64,000 nucleotides of DNA from Comamonas sp. BIGb0152. GTDB lineage: Bacteria; Pseudomonadota; Gammaproteobacteria; Burkholderiales; Burkholderiaceae_C. The stretch is taken from the NCBI RefSeq assembly GCF_024809975.1, contig NZ_JANUDY010000002.1, forward strand, positions 434,001-498,000. The letters are read 5' to 3'. A model generated the notes under the pieces. The model worked only from the letters and a program-made list of their open reading frames with translations, ran no database searches and was not told the DNA's origin. Shown in pieces: positions 27,995 through 37,329 of this stretch. The translations under genes and the position numbers were made by a program. The stretch's first letter is position 1. Each line of letters opens with the position of its first letter.

Positions 27995-28531
27995 TTACTG
28001 GATCACACCGCAGCCCAGGCGCGCGCCGGAGTTACCGGTGGGCTGGGTGGTGTAGTCATCCTTGTCCTTGTGGACCACCACGGCGCGGCCCTTGATATCG
28101 CTGGGCTGGCCGGTGCCGATCGACAGGTCCTTGGTCTCCCAGACCAGAAAGGCCGTGCCTGCGGCATCGGCCATCAGGCTGGGCAAATCGCCCACGTGGG
28201 CCTGCGGGCCGGCCTTGCCGTGCTGGTGGCCGCCCGGATTGTAGTGGCCGCCCGCGCTCATGGCATCGGGCGACGAGCAGTTGCCGTTTTCATGCACATG
28301 GAAGCCATGCTCGCTGCCGGGCGCCAGGCCCTTGACCTGGGCCATCACGCGGACGGTATCGCGGTTGACCTGGTAGACGCGGAAATAGCCGCTGATGTTG
28401 TTGCCTTCGGTCGGGTTGATCGTCGCCTCGGCCACCGGGGTGGCGCGCTCGGTAGTGGCGCAGGCGCTCAGCATGGCGGCCACGGCGGCAGCGGCGGCGA
28501 TTTTGGCGATAGATGGAATGCGTTGGATCAT
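27995..28531 (-). CDS. sodC: Periplasmic Cu/Zn superoxide dismutase, predicted lipoprotein
   Basis: The 178-residue protein converts superoxide to oxygen and hydrogen peroxide in the cell envelope. A signal peptide ends in the lipobox MLSAC with cysteine 24, so the enzyme is probably lipid-anchored. The copper ligands are in [11 protein letters not shown], the zinc region is [12 protein letters not shown] with HVGDLP, and the last copper histidine is in VVVHKDKDD; the C-terminal [10 protein letters not shown] supplies the disulfide cysteine. The start gives [10 protein letters not shown], directly followed by the signal sequence. It is monocistronic, with its own terminator. Confidence 0.95.
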   Translation of the reverse strand: MIQRIPSIAKIAAAAAVAAMLSACATTERATPVAEATINPTEGNNISGYFRVYQVNRDTVRVMAQVKGLAPGSEHGFHVHENGNCSSPDAMSAGGHYNPGGHQHGKAGPQAHVGDLPSLMADAAGTAFLVWETKDLSIGTGQPSDIKGRAVVVHKDKDDYTTQPTGNSGARLGCGVIQ

Positions 28532-28638
28532 GCGAACTCTCCTGGTCCCTGAAAAATAAGGGTGATGACAAGCCCCTGTTTTTAGCACGCGGCGCGGCCG
28601 TTTTATGTAGTCTGATTGCCAGCAATAGCGCAGCGGGC

Positions 28639-29559
28639 TCAGGGCGCTGGGGCTGTGGTAAGCCGGGTGGCAACCAGATCCCAGACCGCCTGCGCGGCGG
28701 CCGGCAGGCTGCGCTGGCGGCGCCGCACCAGCATGATGGCCCTTTGCACCTGGGGTGTCAGATCGCAGACCTGCAGGCTGCTCAGCCCCTGGGCGGGGAG
28801 GGCCAGCCCCGGCATGATGCTGATGCCAATGCCCGCCTCCACCATGCGAAACGCGGTGGTTACATGGCCCACCTCCTGCACGACCGGGCTGTGCTCGGGC
28901 CCGCAGCCGCTGGCCAGCAATGCGGCATCCATCAGCCGGCGGCTGCCCGATGCATGGTCGAGTAGCACCAGTGGCTCGCCGCGCAGCTGGTCCCAGCGCA
29001 GTGCAGCGCCCGGCTTGCGGGCGCTGGCCAGGCGATGGCTTGCGGGCAGTACCGCCACAAAGGGGTCGTGCTGCAAGCTGATGTAGTCCAGGTCACCCAA
29101 CTCGGGCGGCTCGACCACCAGGCCAAAATGCACATCGCCACTGCGCACCTGGGCCAGTACCTCCTGCTGCAGGCGGTCTACCAGCTTGAGCTGGATCTGC
29201 GGCAGCGCCTGGTTGCAGGCTGCAATGCAAGCGGGCATCAGCGCGGCGGACAGGGTAGGGCTGCTGGCGATGCGCACCTGGCCGCGCGCGGCATGGCCCA
29301 CATCGGCCACTTCTGCCAGCGCGTCGGCCAGCTCCTGCAGCAAGGGCGCGCCTTTCTGGGCCAGCAGCTGTCCGGCATCGGTCAGCAGCACCTCGCGGGT
29401 GGTGCGGTCCAGCAGCCGCACATGGAGCTGGCCTTCCAGCTCCACCATGGCGCGGCTTACGGCGGACTGCGTCAGCCCCAGGGTCTGACCGGTCTGGCTA
29501 AAGCTGCGGCACTGGGCAACGCAGAGAAACACCTGGAGTTGGCGAAGGCTGACATGCAT
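28639..29559 (-). CDS. LysR-family transcriptional regulator divergent from an SBF transporter gene
   Basis: The 306-residue regulator starts from the ATG giving MHVSLRQLQVFLCVA; an in-frame TTG at 29574 adds five residues. The helix-turn-helix is in FSQTGQTLGLTQSAVSRAMVELE, and the co-inducer domain begins near GQVRIASSPTLSAALMP. It lies back-to-back with a bile acid:sodium symporter-like gene, 98 bp apart, and most likely controls it, as LysR regulators usually act on the divergent neighbour. The effector is unknown. Confidence 0.9.
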   Translation of the reverse strand: MHVSLRQLQVFLCVAQCRSFSQTGQTLGLTQSAVSRAMVELEGQLHVRLLDRTTREVLLTDAGQLLAQKGAPLLQELADALAEVADVGHAARGQVRIASSPTLSAALMPACIAACNQALPQIQLKLVDRLQQEVLAQVRSGDVHFGLVVEPPELGDLDYISLQHDPFVAVLPASHRLASARKPGAALRWDQLRGEPLVLLDHASGSRRLMDAALLASGCGPEHSPVVQEVGHVTTAFRMVEAGIGISIMPGLALPAQGLSSLQVCDLTPQVQRAIMLVRRRQRSLPAAAQAVWDLVATRLTTAPAP

Positions 29560-29594
29560 GGCGGGGTCTGACAAAAAGCGGATGGCGGTTATTT

Positions 29595-29609
29595 ATGACT
29601 TTAAATCAT
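29595..29609. promoter_or_regulatory. Candidate LysR operator (T-N11-A palindrome)
   Basis: ATGACTTTAAATCAT, with perfect ATGA/TCAT arms and an internal T-N11-A spacing, lies in an AT-rich 98-bp gap between the divergent LysR and SBF-transporter genes. A TATAAA (29620-29625) follows and could be the transporter's -10 element. Assignment is by position and shape only. Confidence 0.4.
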
Positions 29610-29657
29610 TAATCAATCTTATAAATTAATTTTACTTTCGACCGCGAACGGCGTCCA

Positions 29658-30665
29658 ATGGCGCTCATGAAATTCCGTCCCGACAACTTCACCCTGATGC
29701 TGGTGGCCACCGTGCTGCTGGCCAGTTTTCTGCCTGCCACCGGCCAGGTGGCCAGCAGCTTTGAGGCCTTGACCACCGCCGCTGTGGCGCTGCTGTTCTT
29801 TCTGCACGGTGCCAAGCTCTCGCGCCAGGCCATTTTGGCCGGCATCATGCACTGGCGGCTGCACCTTTTTATTGTGGGCAGCACCTTTGTCGTGTTTCCC
29901 TTTCTGGGTTGGGCGCTCAAGCCGCTGCTGACCCCGCTGGTTTCGCCCGAGCTGTACGTGGGGGTCATGTTCCTGTGCGTGCTGCCGTCCACGGTGCAGT
30001 CGTCGATCGCTTTTGTGTCAATGGCGCGGGGCAATATCCCGGCTGCCATTTGCAGCGCATCGGCCTCGACCTTGCTGGGCGTGTTCATCACCCCGCTGCT
30101 GGTGAGCGTGTTTGTCACGGCGCACGGGGCCAGCGGTTCCTTTGTGGATGCGGTCGGCAAGATTCTGCTGCAGCTGATGCTGCCCTTTGCGCTGGGCCAT
30201 CTGCTCCAGCGCTGGGTGGGCCCGTTCATCAAGGCGCATGGCAAGCTCACCAAGGTGGTGGACCAAGGCTCCATCCTGCTGGTGGTCTACACCGCCTTCA
30301 GCGCCGCCGTGGTGCAGGGCATCTGGCGCCAGGTGTCGGTCTCCACCCTGGGGGGGCTGCTGGTGATCAGCGCCATCATCCTGGCACTGGCCTTGCTGCT
30401 GACCACCTTTCTGTCCCGGCGTCTGGGTTTTGACAAGGAAGACGAGATCACCGCTGTTTTCTGCGGCAGCAAAAAGAGCCTGGTGAGCGGCGTGCCCATG
30501 GCCAAGGTGCTGTTTGCCAGCAGCACGGTGGGCATGATGGTGCTGCCGCTGATGCTGTTCCACCAGATGCAGCTGATGGTCTGCGGCGTGTTGGCCGCCA
30601 AGTACGCCAAGCGCGCGCAGCTGGCGGAGAAGGAGCAGTTGGCCGCTGCAGCCGCAGGCAAATAG
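29658..30665 (+). CDS. Bile acid:sodium symporter family transporter (YfeH-like)
   Basis: The 335-residue membrane protein has about nine or ten hydrophobic helices and belongs to the SBF-like branch that includes E. coli YfeH. Typical segments are VALLFFLHGAKLSRQAI, LYVGVMFLCVLPSTVQSSIAFVSMARGN and the late FCGSKKSLVSGVPMAKVLF motif. Despite the family name, bacterial members probably carry organic anions with sodium. The divergent LysR gene is the likely regulator. Confidence 0.9.
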   Translation: MALMKFRPDNFTLMLVATVLLASFLPATGQVASSFEALTTAAVALLFFLHGAKLSRQAILAGIMHWRLHLFIVGSTFVVFPFLGWALKPLLTPLVSPELYVGVMFLCVLPSTVQSSIAFVSMARGNIPAAICSASASTLLGVFITPLLVSVFVTAHGASGSFVDAVGKILLQLMLPFALGHLLQRWVGPFIKAHGKLTKVVDQGSILLVVYTAFSAAVVQGIWRQVSVSTLGGLLVISAIILALALLLTTFLSRRLGFDKEDEITAVFCGSKKSLVSGVPMAKVLFASSTVGMMVLPLMLFHQMQLMVCGVLAAKYAKRAQLAEKEQLAAAAAGK

Positions 30666-30720
30666 CCTGGGTGGTGGGATGGGGCAGCGCAGTTGTGCGG
30701 TGCAGGCCGCCGGTGCTGGC

Positions 30721-31203
30721 TTACTTCAGCGCCGGTGTAAAGCTGATGCTGTATTTCTCCAGCGCCGGGCCCACCTCCAGCTGCAGCTGGCGGCGCTTGA
30801 CCGCCGGGTTGCCGCCACTGACATTTGCGCTGATCTGGATGGCCTTGCCTTGGGCGCGGCAGCGCAGGTTGCTGAGGCTAAGGCCGGCGCTGTCGTCGTT
30901 GATCTCTGCAAACCCCTGCGTGTGGGCGGCCACGCCGCGCCAGTGGGGCGTGTCGTCTGGCTGGTTCATCCACTGCACAAACAAATAAGACTGGCCGTTT
31001 TGCTCCCCCTGCACCACGCGGTAGGGCTGGGCCGCCTTTTTGCTGCCCTGGTTGCGGTTGCCGCAGAGCTGCACGCTGGTGACGCTGTCGCTCACGCTAA
31101 AGCGGTTGGCGCGGGTTTCCGCCGCTTGGCTGGAAAAAGACGCGGCCAGGATGGCGCTGAAAAGGGCCAGGCTGGCCAGATGGCTCGCTGTGCGGTAACG
31201 CAT
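30721..31203 (-). CDS. Secreted hypothetical protein
   Basis: The 160-residue protein has a signal peptide at 1-27 (LASLALFSAILAASFSSQAA, cleaved after QAA). The mature part holds two cysteines (CGNRNQGSKK and NLRCRAQGKA) that could form one periplasmic disulfide, and it looks beta-rich. I do not recognise the family. It converges on the SBF transporter gene and is preceded by a 199-bp gap with a CTG-rich low-complexity stretch near 31235-31270, in which I see no clear promoter. Confidence 0.6.
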   Translation of the reverse strand: MRYRTASHLASLALFSAILAASFSSQAAETRANRFSVSDSVTSVQLCGNRNQGSKKAAQPYRVVQGEQNGQSYLFVQWMNQPDDTPHWRGVAAHTQGFAEINDDSAGLSLSNLRCRAQGKAIQISANVSGGNPAVKRRQLQLEVGPALEKYSISFTPALK

Positions 31204-31402
31204 GGATGGAATCGGATCGCTAAAAAAGGGGGGTGATGCCGCTGCTGCCTGCTACCTGCTGTCTGCTGAGGGTTGGCTGCGGTGCATCGGCAAGCGCTCC
31301 ATCATAGGCCTGCGCCAGGCAGCATCCAGGCCAGCGTGGGAGCAGCGCCTGCAAATTTGCGCAAAACATCGCAAGTGATTGCAATTGGGCTGGCTGGGCG
31401 TT

Positions 31403-32518
31403 TCAGGCGTTGGTCAGATCCGCAATGGCTTGCGCCAGCCGCACGATGCTGAGCGGCCCGCAGCCTTCGGCCTCGTTGCTGATGGTCACATAGGCGGGCT
31501 GCCCTTTGCCGCAGATGCCGGCCAGGGTGCTGGCCAGCAGTGCCAAGGTCGGCGGGTCCGGCTGCTGGATGCGGTCAAACGGCGCCAACTGCTTTTCGGC
31601 ATCGGCGTAACCGTAGGGGCCAAAGATGGGGTTCACATTCCAGCGGCAGACCAGTGGGCCGGGCCACAGCGCACGCAGCAGTGGCAATTGCTCGGGCATG
31701 CGCGGCATTTTGGCGTGCAGGCCCAGGCAGTAAGTGGCACCGGCATGGCGCAGAATCTGGGTCAGATGCGGCGCTACGTCAGGGCGCAGCCAGTCGGCGT
31801 CGCGCACCTCAAAGGCCACAATCGGCCGCTGCTCTGGCGGCAAGCTGGCCAGTTCGGTCTGCACGGCCAAGGCCAGTTGCTCCAACTCTGCCAAGGTCTG
31901 CGCCAGGTTCAGCACCCGGTTCAAGGGCAGGGGGCTGAGCTGGAACAGCAGCACGCCAAGCTTGTCGAGCAGGCCTTCGCAGGCGGGGCGCACATAGCTG
32001 CTGAGGGCCAGTTCCACATTCAAAAACGCCGGGTTGGGTTCTTTGCCCCTCCCGTCTTCGCTGCGCACCTGGGCATCGCAGACCAGTGCCGGTGCTTTGA
32101 CGATAAAGCGAAAGTCTGCCGGCACCTGGGCCGCATACAGCGCATATTCAGACGGGGCCAGCGGGCGGTAGAAGCTGCGGTCAATGCTGACGGTGCGCAG
32201 CAATGGATGCTTGGTATAGGCATTGAGCCCACGCTGGGCGAGGATGCGTTCGCTATAGCCTTTGGCCCAGACCATGCCTTCCCAACCGGGGTAGGACCAA
32301 GAGGAGGTGCCCATGCGCAGCAGCGCAGGCATGGCGGGCGCCAAGTCCTCGCCAAGCAAGGGATGGGCGGCAGCCACTGCTTGCGCACGGCTGCGGGGAA
32401 GTGGGGCAGGGGGCGGCGATGCGGGGGGCGCGCTGTTTTGCGGCGCTGCCAACGCCGACGCGGCAGGCGCAGGCGCTGCGCCAAACAGGTCCAGGTTCTG
32501 GTCGGGGTCAGGGGACAT
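31403..32518 (-). CDS. DUF72 (YecE-like) family protein with Pro/Ala-rich N-terminus
   Basis: The 371-residue protein contains a DUF72 TIM-barrel-like domain from about residue 68, starting with the family signature LRMGTSSWSYPGWEGMVW. Further DUF72 marks are FYRPLAPSEYALYAAQVPADFRFIVKAP, the IVAFEVRDADWL strand and YVTISNEAEG near the end. The first 65 residues are a Pro/Ala linker that ordinary YecE-type proteins do not have. The function of DUF72 is not established. The start gives MSPDPDQNLDLFG. It is divergent from tex. Confidence 0.82.
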   Translation of the reverse strand: MSPDPDQNLDLFGAAPAPAASALAAPQNSAPPASPPPAPLPRSRAQAVAAAHPLLGEDLAPAMPALLRMGTSSWSYPGWEGMVWAKGYSERILAQRGLNAYTKHPLLRTVSIDRSFYRPLAPSEYALYAAQVPADFRFIVKAPALVCDAQVRSEDGRGKEPNPAFLNVELALSSYVRPACEGLLDKLGVLLFQLSPLPLNRVLNLAQTLAELEQLALAVQTELASLPPEQRPIVAFEVRDADWLRPDVAPHLTQILRHAGATYCLGLHAKMPRMPEQLPLLRALWPGPLVCRWNVNPIFGPYGYADAEKQLAPFDRIQQPDPPTLALLASTLAGICGKGQPAYVTISNEAEGCGPLSIVRLAQAIADLTNA

Positions 32519-32731
32519 CGCAGGCCAGTATGCCACCAAGCCAAGGCTGCAGCGGGATTCGCATTGTTTGACGATTGGCCCGGCAAGCCCCCCAACGCAG
32601 CGCAGCCAGCGGCATCGCTGCTACGAAAATTACATATTTCAAATCTGGCAACTGTTCAAATACTCAGTGGCCGCCGGCAGCTATGGCACACTGGCTCTTT
32701 TGCCAGAGAAGCATTGGAGCGAGCACAGAGC

Positions 32732-35125
32732 ATGCAAAAAATCATTGCGCAGATTGCGGCCGAGCTGAAGGTTGCCGAATCCCAGGTGACGTCAGCGGTG
32801 GAATTGCTGGACAGCGGTGCGACCGTGCCTTTCATTGCGCGCTACCGCAAGGAAGCCACCGGTGGTCTGGATGACACCCAGTTGCGGGACTTGGCCGAGC
32901 GCCTGATCTATTTGCGGGAGTTGCAGGATCGGCGCGAGACGGTGCTCAAAGCCATTGACGAGCAAGGCAAGCTGACCGATGCCTTGCGCCTGGCGATTGC
33001 CCGCGCGCCCACCAAGCAGGAGCTGGAAGACATCTACCTGCCCTTCAAGCAAAAGCGCCGCACCAAGGGCCAGATTGCCAAGGAATTTGGCATTGAACCG
33101 CTGGCCGACAAGCTGTTTGCCGACCCCAGTCTGGACCCTCAGCAAGAGGCCCAGGCCTTTTGCAAGCCCGCCACCGTGCTGGACGACGGCAAGCCGGGCC
33201 CGGATTTCTCGACCCCGCTGGCGGTGCTCGATGGCGTGCGCGACATCTTGTCCGAGCGCTGGGCCGAAGACCCGGCGCTGGTGCAAAAGCTGCGCGAATG
33301 GCTTTGGGCCGAAGGCCTGCTGCGCTCCAAGAAGGTCGAAGCCAAGAACGAAGCCGACCCCGAGGTCACCAAGTTCCGCGACTATTTCGACTACGACGAG
33401 CCCATTGGCCGGGTGCCATCGCACCGTGCGCTGGCGGTGTTCCGTGGCCGCGCGCTTGAAGTGCTGGAGGCCAAGCTGGTGCAGCCGGAGCTGCAGCCCG
33501 GCGTGGCGCCCGAGCCCGGACAGCCCAGCCTGGCCGAAGGCAAGATTGCCCTGCACCTGGGCTGGAGCCATGGCAAGCGGCCCAGCGATGACTTGATCCG
33601 CAAGTGCGTGGCCTGGACCTGGCGCGTCAAGCTGAGCCTGTCCACGGAGCGCGATTTGTTCTCGCGCCTGCGCGAGGATGCAGAAAAAGTGGCGATCAAG
33701 GTGTTTGGCGACAACCTGCGCGATTTGCTGCTGGCCGCCCCTGCCGGCCAGCGCGTGGTGCTGGGCCTCGATCCGGGCATCCGCACCGGCGTGAAGGTGG
33801 CCGTGGTGGACCATACCGGCAAGCTGGTGGACACCACCACCGTCTACCCGCATGAGCCGCGCCGCGACTGGGACGGCTCCCTGGCGGTGTTGGCCCGCCT
33901 GGTGGAAAAGCACCAGATCAACCTGATTGCCATTGGCAACGGCACCGCCAGCCGCGAGACCGATAAGCTGGCCGCCGACCTGATCCGCATTGCCGAGAAG
34001 GTCGACAAAAAGATCGAAAAAGTGGTCGTCAGCGAGGCGGGCGCCTCGGTGTATTCGGCCAGCGAATTTGCATCGCAAGAGATGCCCGATGTGGATGTGA
34101 GCCTGCGCGGTGCCGCGTCGATTGCCCGCCGCCTGCAGGACCCGTTGGCCGAGCTGGTCAAGATCGACCCGAAAAGCATTGGCGTGGGCCAGTACCAGCA
34201 CGACGTCAACCAAAGCGAGCTGGCCCGCCAGCTGGATGCGGTGGTGGAAGACTGCGTGAACTCGGTGGGGGTGGACTTGAACACGGCATCGGCCCCGCTG
34301 CTCAGCCGCGTGTCGGGCCTGTCGGGCACCGTTGCCAAATCGGTGGTGCGCTGGCGGGATGCCAATGGCTCCTTCAAAAACCGCAAGCAGCTGATGGACG
34401 TGGCCGGCCTGGGGGCCAAGACCTTTGAGCAGGCAGCAGGCTTTTTGCGCATTCGCGGCGGCGACAACCCGCTGGACATGACCGGCGTGCACCCGGAAAC
34501 CTATGCCGTGGTCGAGCAGATCATTGCGACGACCGGCAAGCCTGTGGACCAGCTGATGGGCCGTGGCGAGGTGCTCAAGGGCCTCAAGGCCGAGCGCTTT
34601 GTGAGCGAGAAGTTTGGTGCCGTCACCATCTCGGACATCCTCGGCGAGCTGGAAAAGCCCGGCCGTGATCCGCGTCCTGATTTTGTGGTTGCCCGCTTCA
34701 ATGAAGGCGTGGAGGACATCAAGGACCTGCGCGAAGGCATGACTTTGGAAGGCACCGTCAGCAACGTGGCCCAGTTTGGCGCCTTTGTCGATCTGGGCGT
34801 GCACCAGGATGGCCTGGTCCACGTCAGCCAGATGAGCTACAAGTTCATCGAGGATGCCCGCGAAGTCGTCAAGACCGGCCAGATCGTCAAGGTCAAGGTG
34901 CTGGAGGTGGACCCGGAGCGCAAGCGCATCAGCCTGACGATGAAGCTCGATGCCGTGGCCCCGCGCCGCGATGGCCCGCGTGATAATCGCTTTGAATCGG
35001 CCGGCCGGGGCAACCAAGGCGGTGGCGCCCGGGGTGGCTACACGCAGCCCGCCCGCGCAAACCAACCCGCGCAGCAAAACGCGATGGCGTCGGCCTTTGC
35101 CAAGCTGCAAGGCCTTAAGAAGTAA
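32732..35125 (+). CDS. tex: Tex family RNA-binding protein
   Basis: The 797-residue protein starts at ATG 32732 with MQKIIAQIAAELKVAESQV; the frame is open 450 codons upstream, but that part lies opposite the DUF72 gene and is a shadow. Domain order: N-terminal helical region (RYRKEATGGLDDTQLRDL), YqgF-like RNase H fold (VLGLDPGIRTGVKVAVVD), helix-hairpin-helix region (LNTASAPLLSRVSGLSGTVAKSV), and a C-terminal S1 domain (GTVSNVAQFGAFVDLGVHQDGLVHVS). It ends with a Gly/Arg/Gln-rich tail. Tex proteins bind RNA and affect transcription and toxin expression in pathogens. It ends at a good intrinsic terminator. Confidence 0.96.
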   Translation: MQKIIAQIAAELKVAESQVTSAVELLDSGATVPFIARYRKEATGGLDDTQLRDLAERLIYLRELQDRRETVLKAIDEQGKLTDALRLAIARAPTKQELEDIYLPFKQKRRTKGQIAKEFGIEPLADKLFADPSLDPQQEAQAFCKPATVLDDGKPGPDFSTPLAVLDGVRDILSERWAEDPALVQKLREWLWAEGLLRSKKVEAKNEADPEVTKFRDYFDYDEPIGRVPSHRALAVFRGRALEVLEAKLVQPELQPGVAPEPGQPSLAEGKIALHLGWSHGKRPSDDLIRKCVAWTWRVKLSLSTERDLFSRLREDAEKVAIKVFGDNLRDLLLAAPAGQRVVLGLDPGIRTGVKVAVVDHTGKLVDTTTVYPHEPRRDWDGSLAVLARLVEKHQINLIAIGNGTASRETDKLAADLIRIAEKVDKKIEKVVVSEAGASVYSASEFASQEMPDVDVSLRGAASIARRLQDPLAELVKIDPKSIGVGQYQHDVNQSELARQLDAVVEDCVNSVGVDLNTASAPLLSRVSGLSGTVAKSVVRWRDANGSFKNRKQLMDVAGLGAKTFEQAAGFLRIRGGDNPLDMTGVHPETYAVVEQIIATTGKPVDQLMGRGEVLKGLKAERFVSEKFGAVTISDILGELEKPGRDPRPDFVVARFNEGVEDIKDLREGMTLEGTVSNVAQFGAFVDLGVHQDGLVHVSQMSYKFIEDAREVVKTGQIVKVKVLEVDPERKRISLTMKLDAVAPRRDGPRDNRFESAGRGNQGGGARGGYTQPARANQPAQQNAMASAFAKLQGLKK

Positions 35126-35150
35126 GCGCCGGGCTGATCGCCTGCCCAGA

Positions 35151-35181
35151 CCGCAAGTGCCCCCGGCCTTGCGGTTTTTTT
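35151..35181 (+). terminator. Intrinsic terminator of tex
   Basis: CCGCAAG (35151-35157), a 10-base loop, CTTGCGG (35168-35174) and seven T. Confidence 0.88.
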
Positions 35182-35292
35182 ATGCACGCATCGCAAACCT
35201 CCAAAAAATCAGCCAAAGATGACAGCCGGTGCACCGAATATTGGATGTAATAGCAGCTTGCGCTTTCCCCATCTTCTGAGCTCTCCCACCCC

Positions 35293-37275
35293 ATGCCACC
35301 CGACCAACCCCTGCCTGACGATGTGCCCCCGGCCCAGCCCGTTCCCGGGCCCAAGCGGCCGCTGCGTGCAGAGCCGCATGAAGGGGGCCGTGCTGGCAGG
35401 CGCTCTGCTGGGCGCCGCCGTGTAGGCAGCACGACGCAAGACACGCTGGCTCCGCTGCTGGCGATCGTCCCCGGTCTGCGTTTGATGGTGGGCATGGTGA
35501 TTGCCGCCGTGGTGATCCTGGGCCTGTATGTGGGCAGGGATGTGCTGCTGCCGGTGGCCTTGGCGGCCTTGCTGGGATTTTTCCTGGATCCGGCGGTGAG
35601 CCGGCTCAAGCGTTGGGGCCTGCCCCGCGTAGTGTCGGTCGCCTTGGTGATGGTGCTGGCCTTGGGCGCGCTGGGCGCGGGTGCGATTTACGTGGGTGGC
35701 CAAGTCACCGGCTTGAGTGCCGAGTTGCCAACCTACCAAAACACGATTCGCCAGAAGCTGCGCAACATCAAACCCTACTTCAATGGCCCCGGCGTGTGGG
35801 ATGGCGCCGTCAAGGTGCTCAATACGGTGGAGACGGAGATTGCGCAAGGCGATGCACGCGCGCGCCGGGTGCAAAAGGTGGAAGTGCAGGAGCCAGCCGT
35901 CAAGCCGATTCAAAAGGCGCTGGAGCTGCTGGCCAAGGTGGCAGAGCCGCTGGCCACCACCGGCATTGTGTTTTTGTTTGTGGTGTTGATCTTGCTGGAC
36001 CGCAGCGGCCTGCAGGACCGTTTGCTGCGGCTGATGGGGCCCAACACCCATATGGCCTCCGATGCGCTCGATGATGCTGCCACCCGCATCGGCCAGTACT
36101 TGCGCATGCAGCTTTTCGTCAACCTCAGCTATGGCGTGCCTATGGCGCTGGGCCTGTGGTGGATTGGGGTGCCCGGCGCGATTCTGTGGGGCATTCTGGC
36201 GGCGGTGCTGCGCTTTGTGCCCTATATCGGGCCCATGGCGTCTGCGGTTTTCCCGCTGACCTTGGCATTTGCGGTGGACCCGGGCTGGAGCCTGCTGCTG
36301 TGGACCTTGGCGCTGATTGTGCTGCTGGAGCTGCTGAGCAACAACATCGTCGAGCCCTGGCTGTATGGCGCGAGCACGGGCCTGTCCACCTTGTCCATCA
36401 TTTTGGCAGCGACCTTTTGGACGGCGCTGTGGGGCCCCATTGGCCTGATTTTGTCGACGCCGCTGACGGTGTGCCTGCTGGTGCTGGGGCGCTATATCCC
36501 GGGAATGGGATTTTTGGAAATATTGCTGGGCAGCCAGGCGGTGTTTGACCCGCCGGAGAAACTGCTGCAGCGCCTGTGGCGCGGTGATGTGGACCAGGCC
36601 ATCGACGTGGCCTCGGAGAATATTGACCAAGCGCTGCCGCCCAAGCCCAGCCAGCAAGAGCAGGCGGTGGCCGTTACCCATTTCTATGACGAGGTTGCCG
36701 TACCGGCGCTGACCATTGCCGCGCAGCAGTACCGCAACGCCGCCAGCCCGCCGCAACGCCAGCGCCTGTCGGAGGCGGTGGCCATGCTGCTCAGCGGCCT
36801 GCAGCGCCACTACCGCCCCGCGGCGCTGACGCCGGTGGCCGAAGGCCAGCCGCCGACACCCACCATGGTGTGTGTCGGCATGCAGTGGGATATTGACCGG
36901 CATGCCGCCACCATGGCCGCCCATGCGCTGCGCCTGCATGGTGTGGACAGCAGCACGCGTGCGGTGTCGATCGAGACGGTTCTGCGCCAAGGCGATCTCT
37001 CCCTCTATGACGGCGTGCGCCATCTCTGCATTTGCAGCTTTCACCCGAATCCAATGGGCAGACTCGGCCAAATGTGCGAGAGCCTGCGCCAGCGCTGTCC
37101 GCAGCTCAGCATCACCGTCATGCTGCTGGGCGCGCAGGGCAGGGGGCCCATGCGGGCAGAGACCTTGAACAGTATGCGCGCGCACCATGCCGTGTACCAG
37201 ATCAGAGAGCTCACGAGCTTGGTGGTCGGCGAGCCCGCTGCAGCGATGGATCCAGAAAACCTGCTACCACGCTGA
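35293..37275 (+). CDS. AI-2E family transporter with long C-terminal cytoplasmic domain
   Basis: The 660-residue protein starts with a 50-residue Pro/Arg-rich segment, followed by an AI-2E (PerM/TqsA) membrane domain of about eight helices at residues 55-410. Family marks are LPVALAALLGFFLDPAVSRL, LRFVPYIGPMASAVFP and LGRYIPGMGFLEILLG. Ordinary members are 340-380 residues. Here some 250 more residues follow, with FYDEVAVPALTIAAQQYRN, then MVCVGMQWDIDRHAATMAAHALRLHG and a series of alternating strands and helices. That tail looks like a Rossmann-type or B12-binding-like sensory domain, but without a clear cobalamin motif. The transported molecule is unknown. Confidence 0.85.
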   Translation: MPPDQPLPDDVPPAQPVPGPKRPLRAEPHEGGRAGRRSAGRRRVGSTTQDTLAPLLAIVPGLRLMVGMVIAAVVILGLYVGRDVLLPVALAALLGFFLDPAVSRLKRWGLPRVVSVALVMVLALGALGAGAIYVGGQVTGLSAELPTYQNTIRQKLRNIKPYFNGPGVWDGAVKVLNTVETEIAQGDARARRVQKVEVQEPAVKPIQKALELLAKVAEPLATTGIVFLFVVLILLDRSGLQDRLLRLMGPNTHMASDALDDAATRIGQYLRMQLFVNLSYGVPMALGLWWIGVPGAILWGILAAVLRFVPYIGPMASAVFPLTLAFAVDPGWSLLLWTLALIVLLELLSNNIVEPWLYGASTGLSTLSIILAATFWTALWGPIGLILSTPLTVCLLVLGRYIPGMGFLEILLGSQAVFDPPEKLLQRLWRGDVDQAIDVASENIDQALPPKPSQQEQAVAVTHFYDEVAVPALTIAAQQYRNAASPPQRQRLSEAVAMLLSGLQRHYRPAALTPVAEGQPPTPTMVCVGMQWDIDRHAATMAAHALRLHGVDSSTRAVSIETVLRQGDLSLYDGVRHLCICSFHPNPMGRLGQMCESLRQRCPQLSITVMLLGAQGRGPMRAETLNSMRAHHAVYQIRELTSLVVGEPAAAMDPENLLPR

Positions 37276-37329
37276 CAGCGCAGCTTTGTGTCAGCGCGAG
37301 GAGGGCGGTCTCACGCCGGCCCGGTGTTT

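Noticed and set aside
31379..32731. An apparent 450-residue N-terminal extension of Tex
   Set aside because: It lies opposite the DUF72 gene and has no Tex similarity; the standard Tex start is at 32732.
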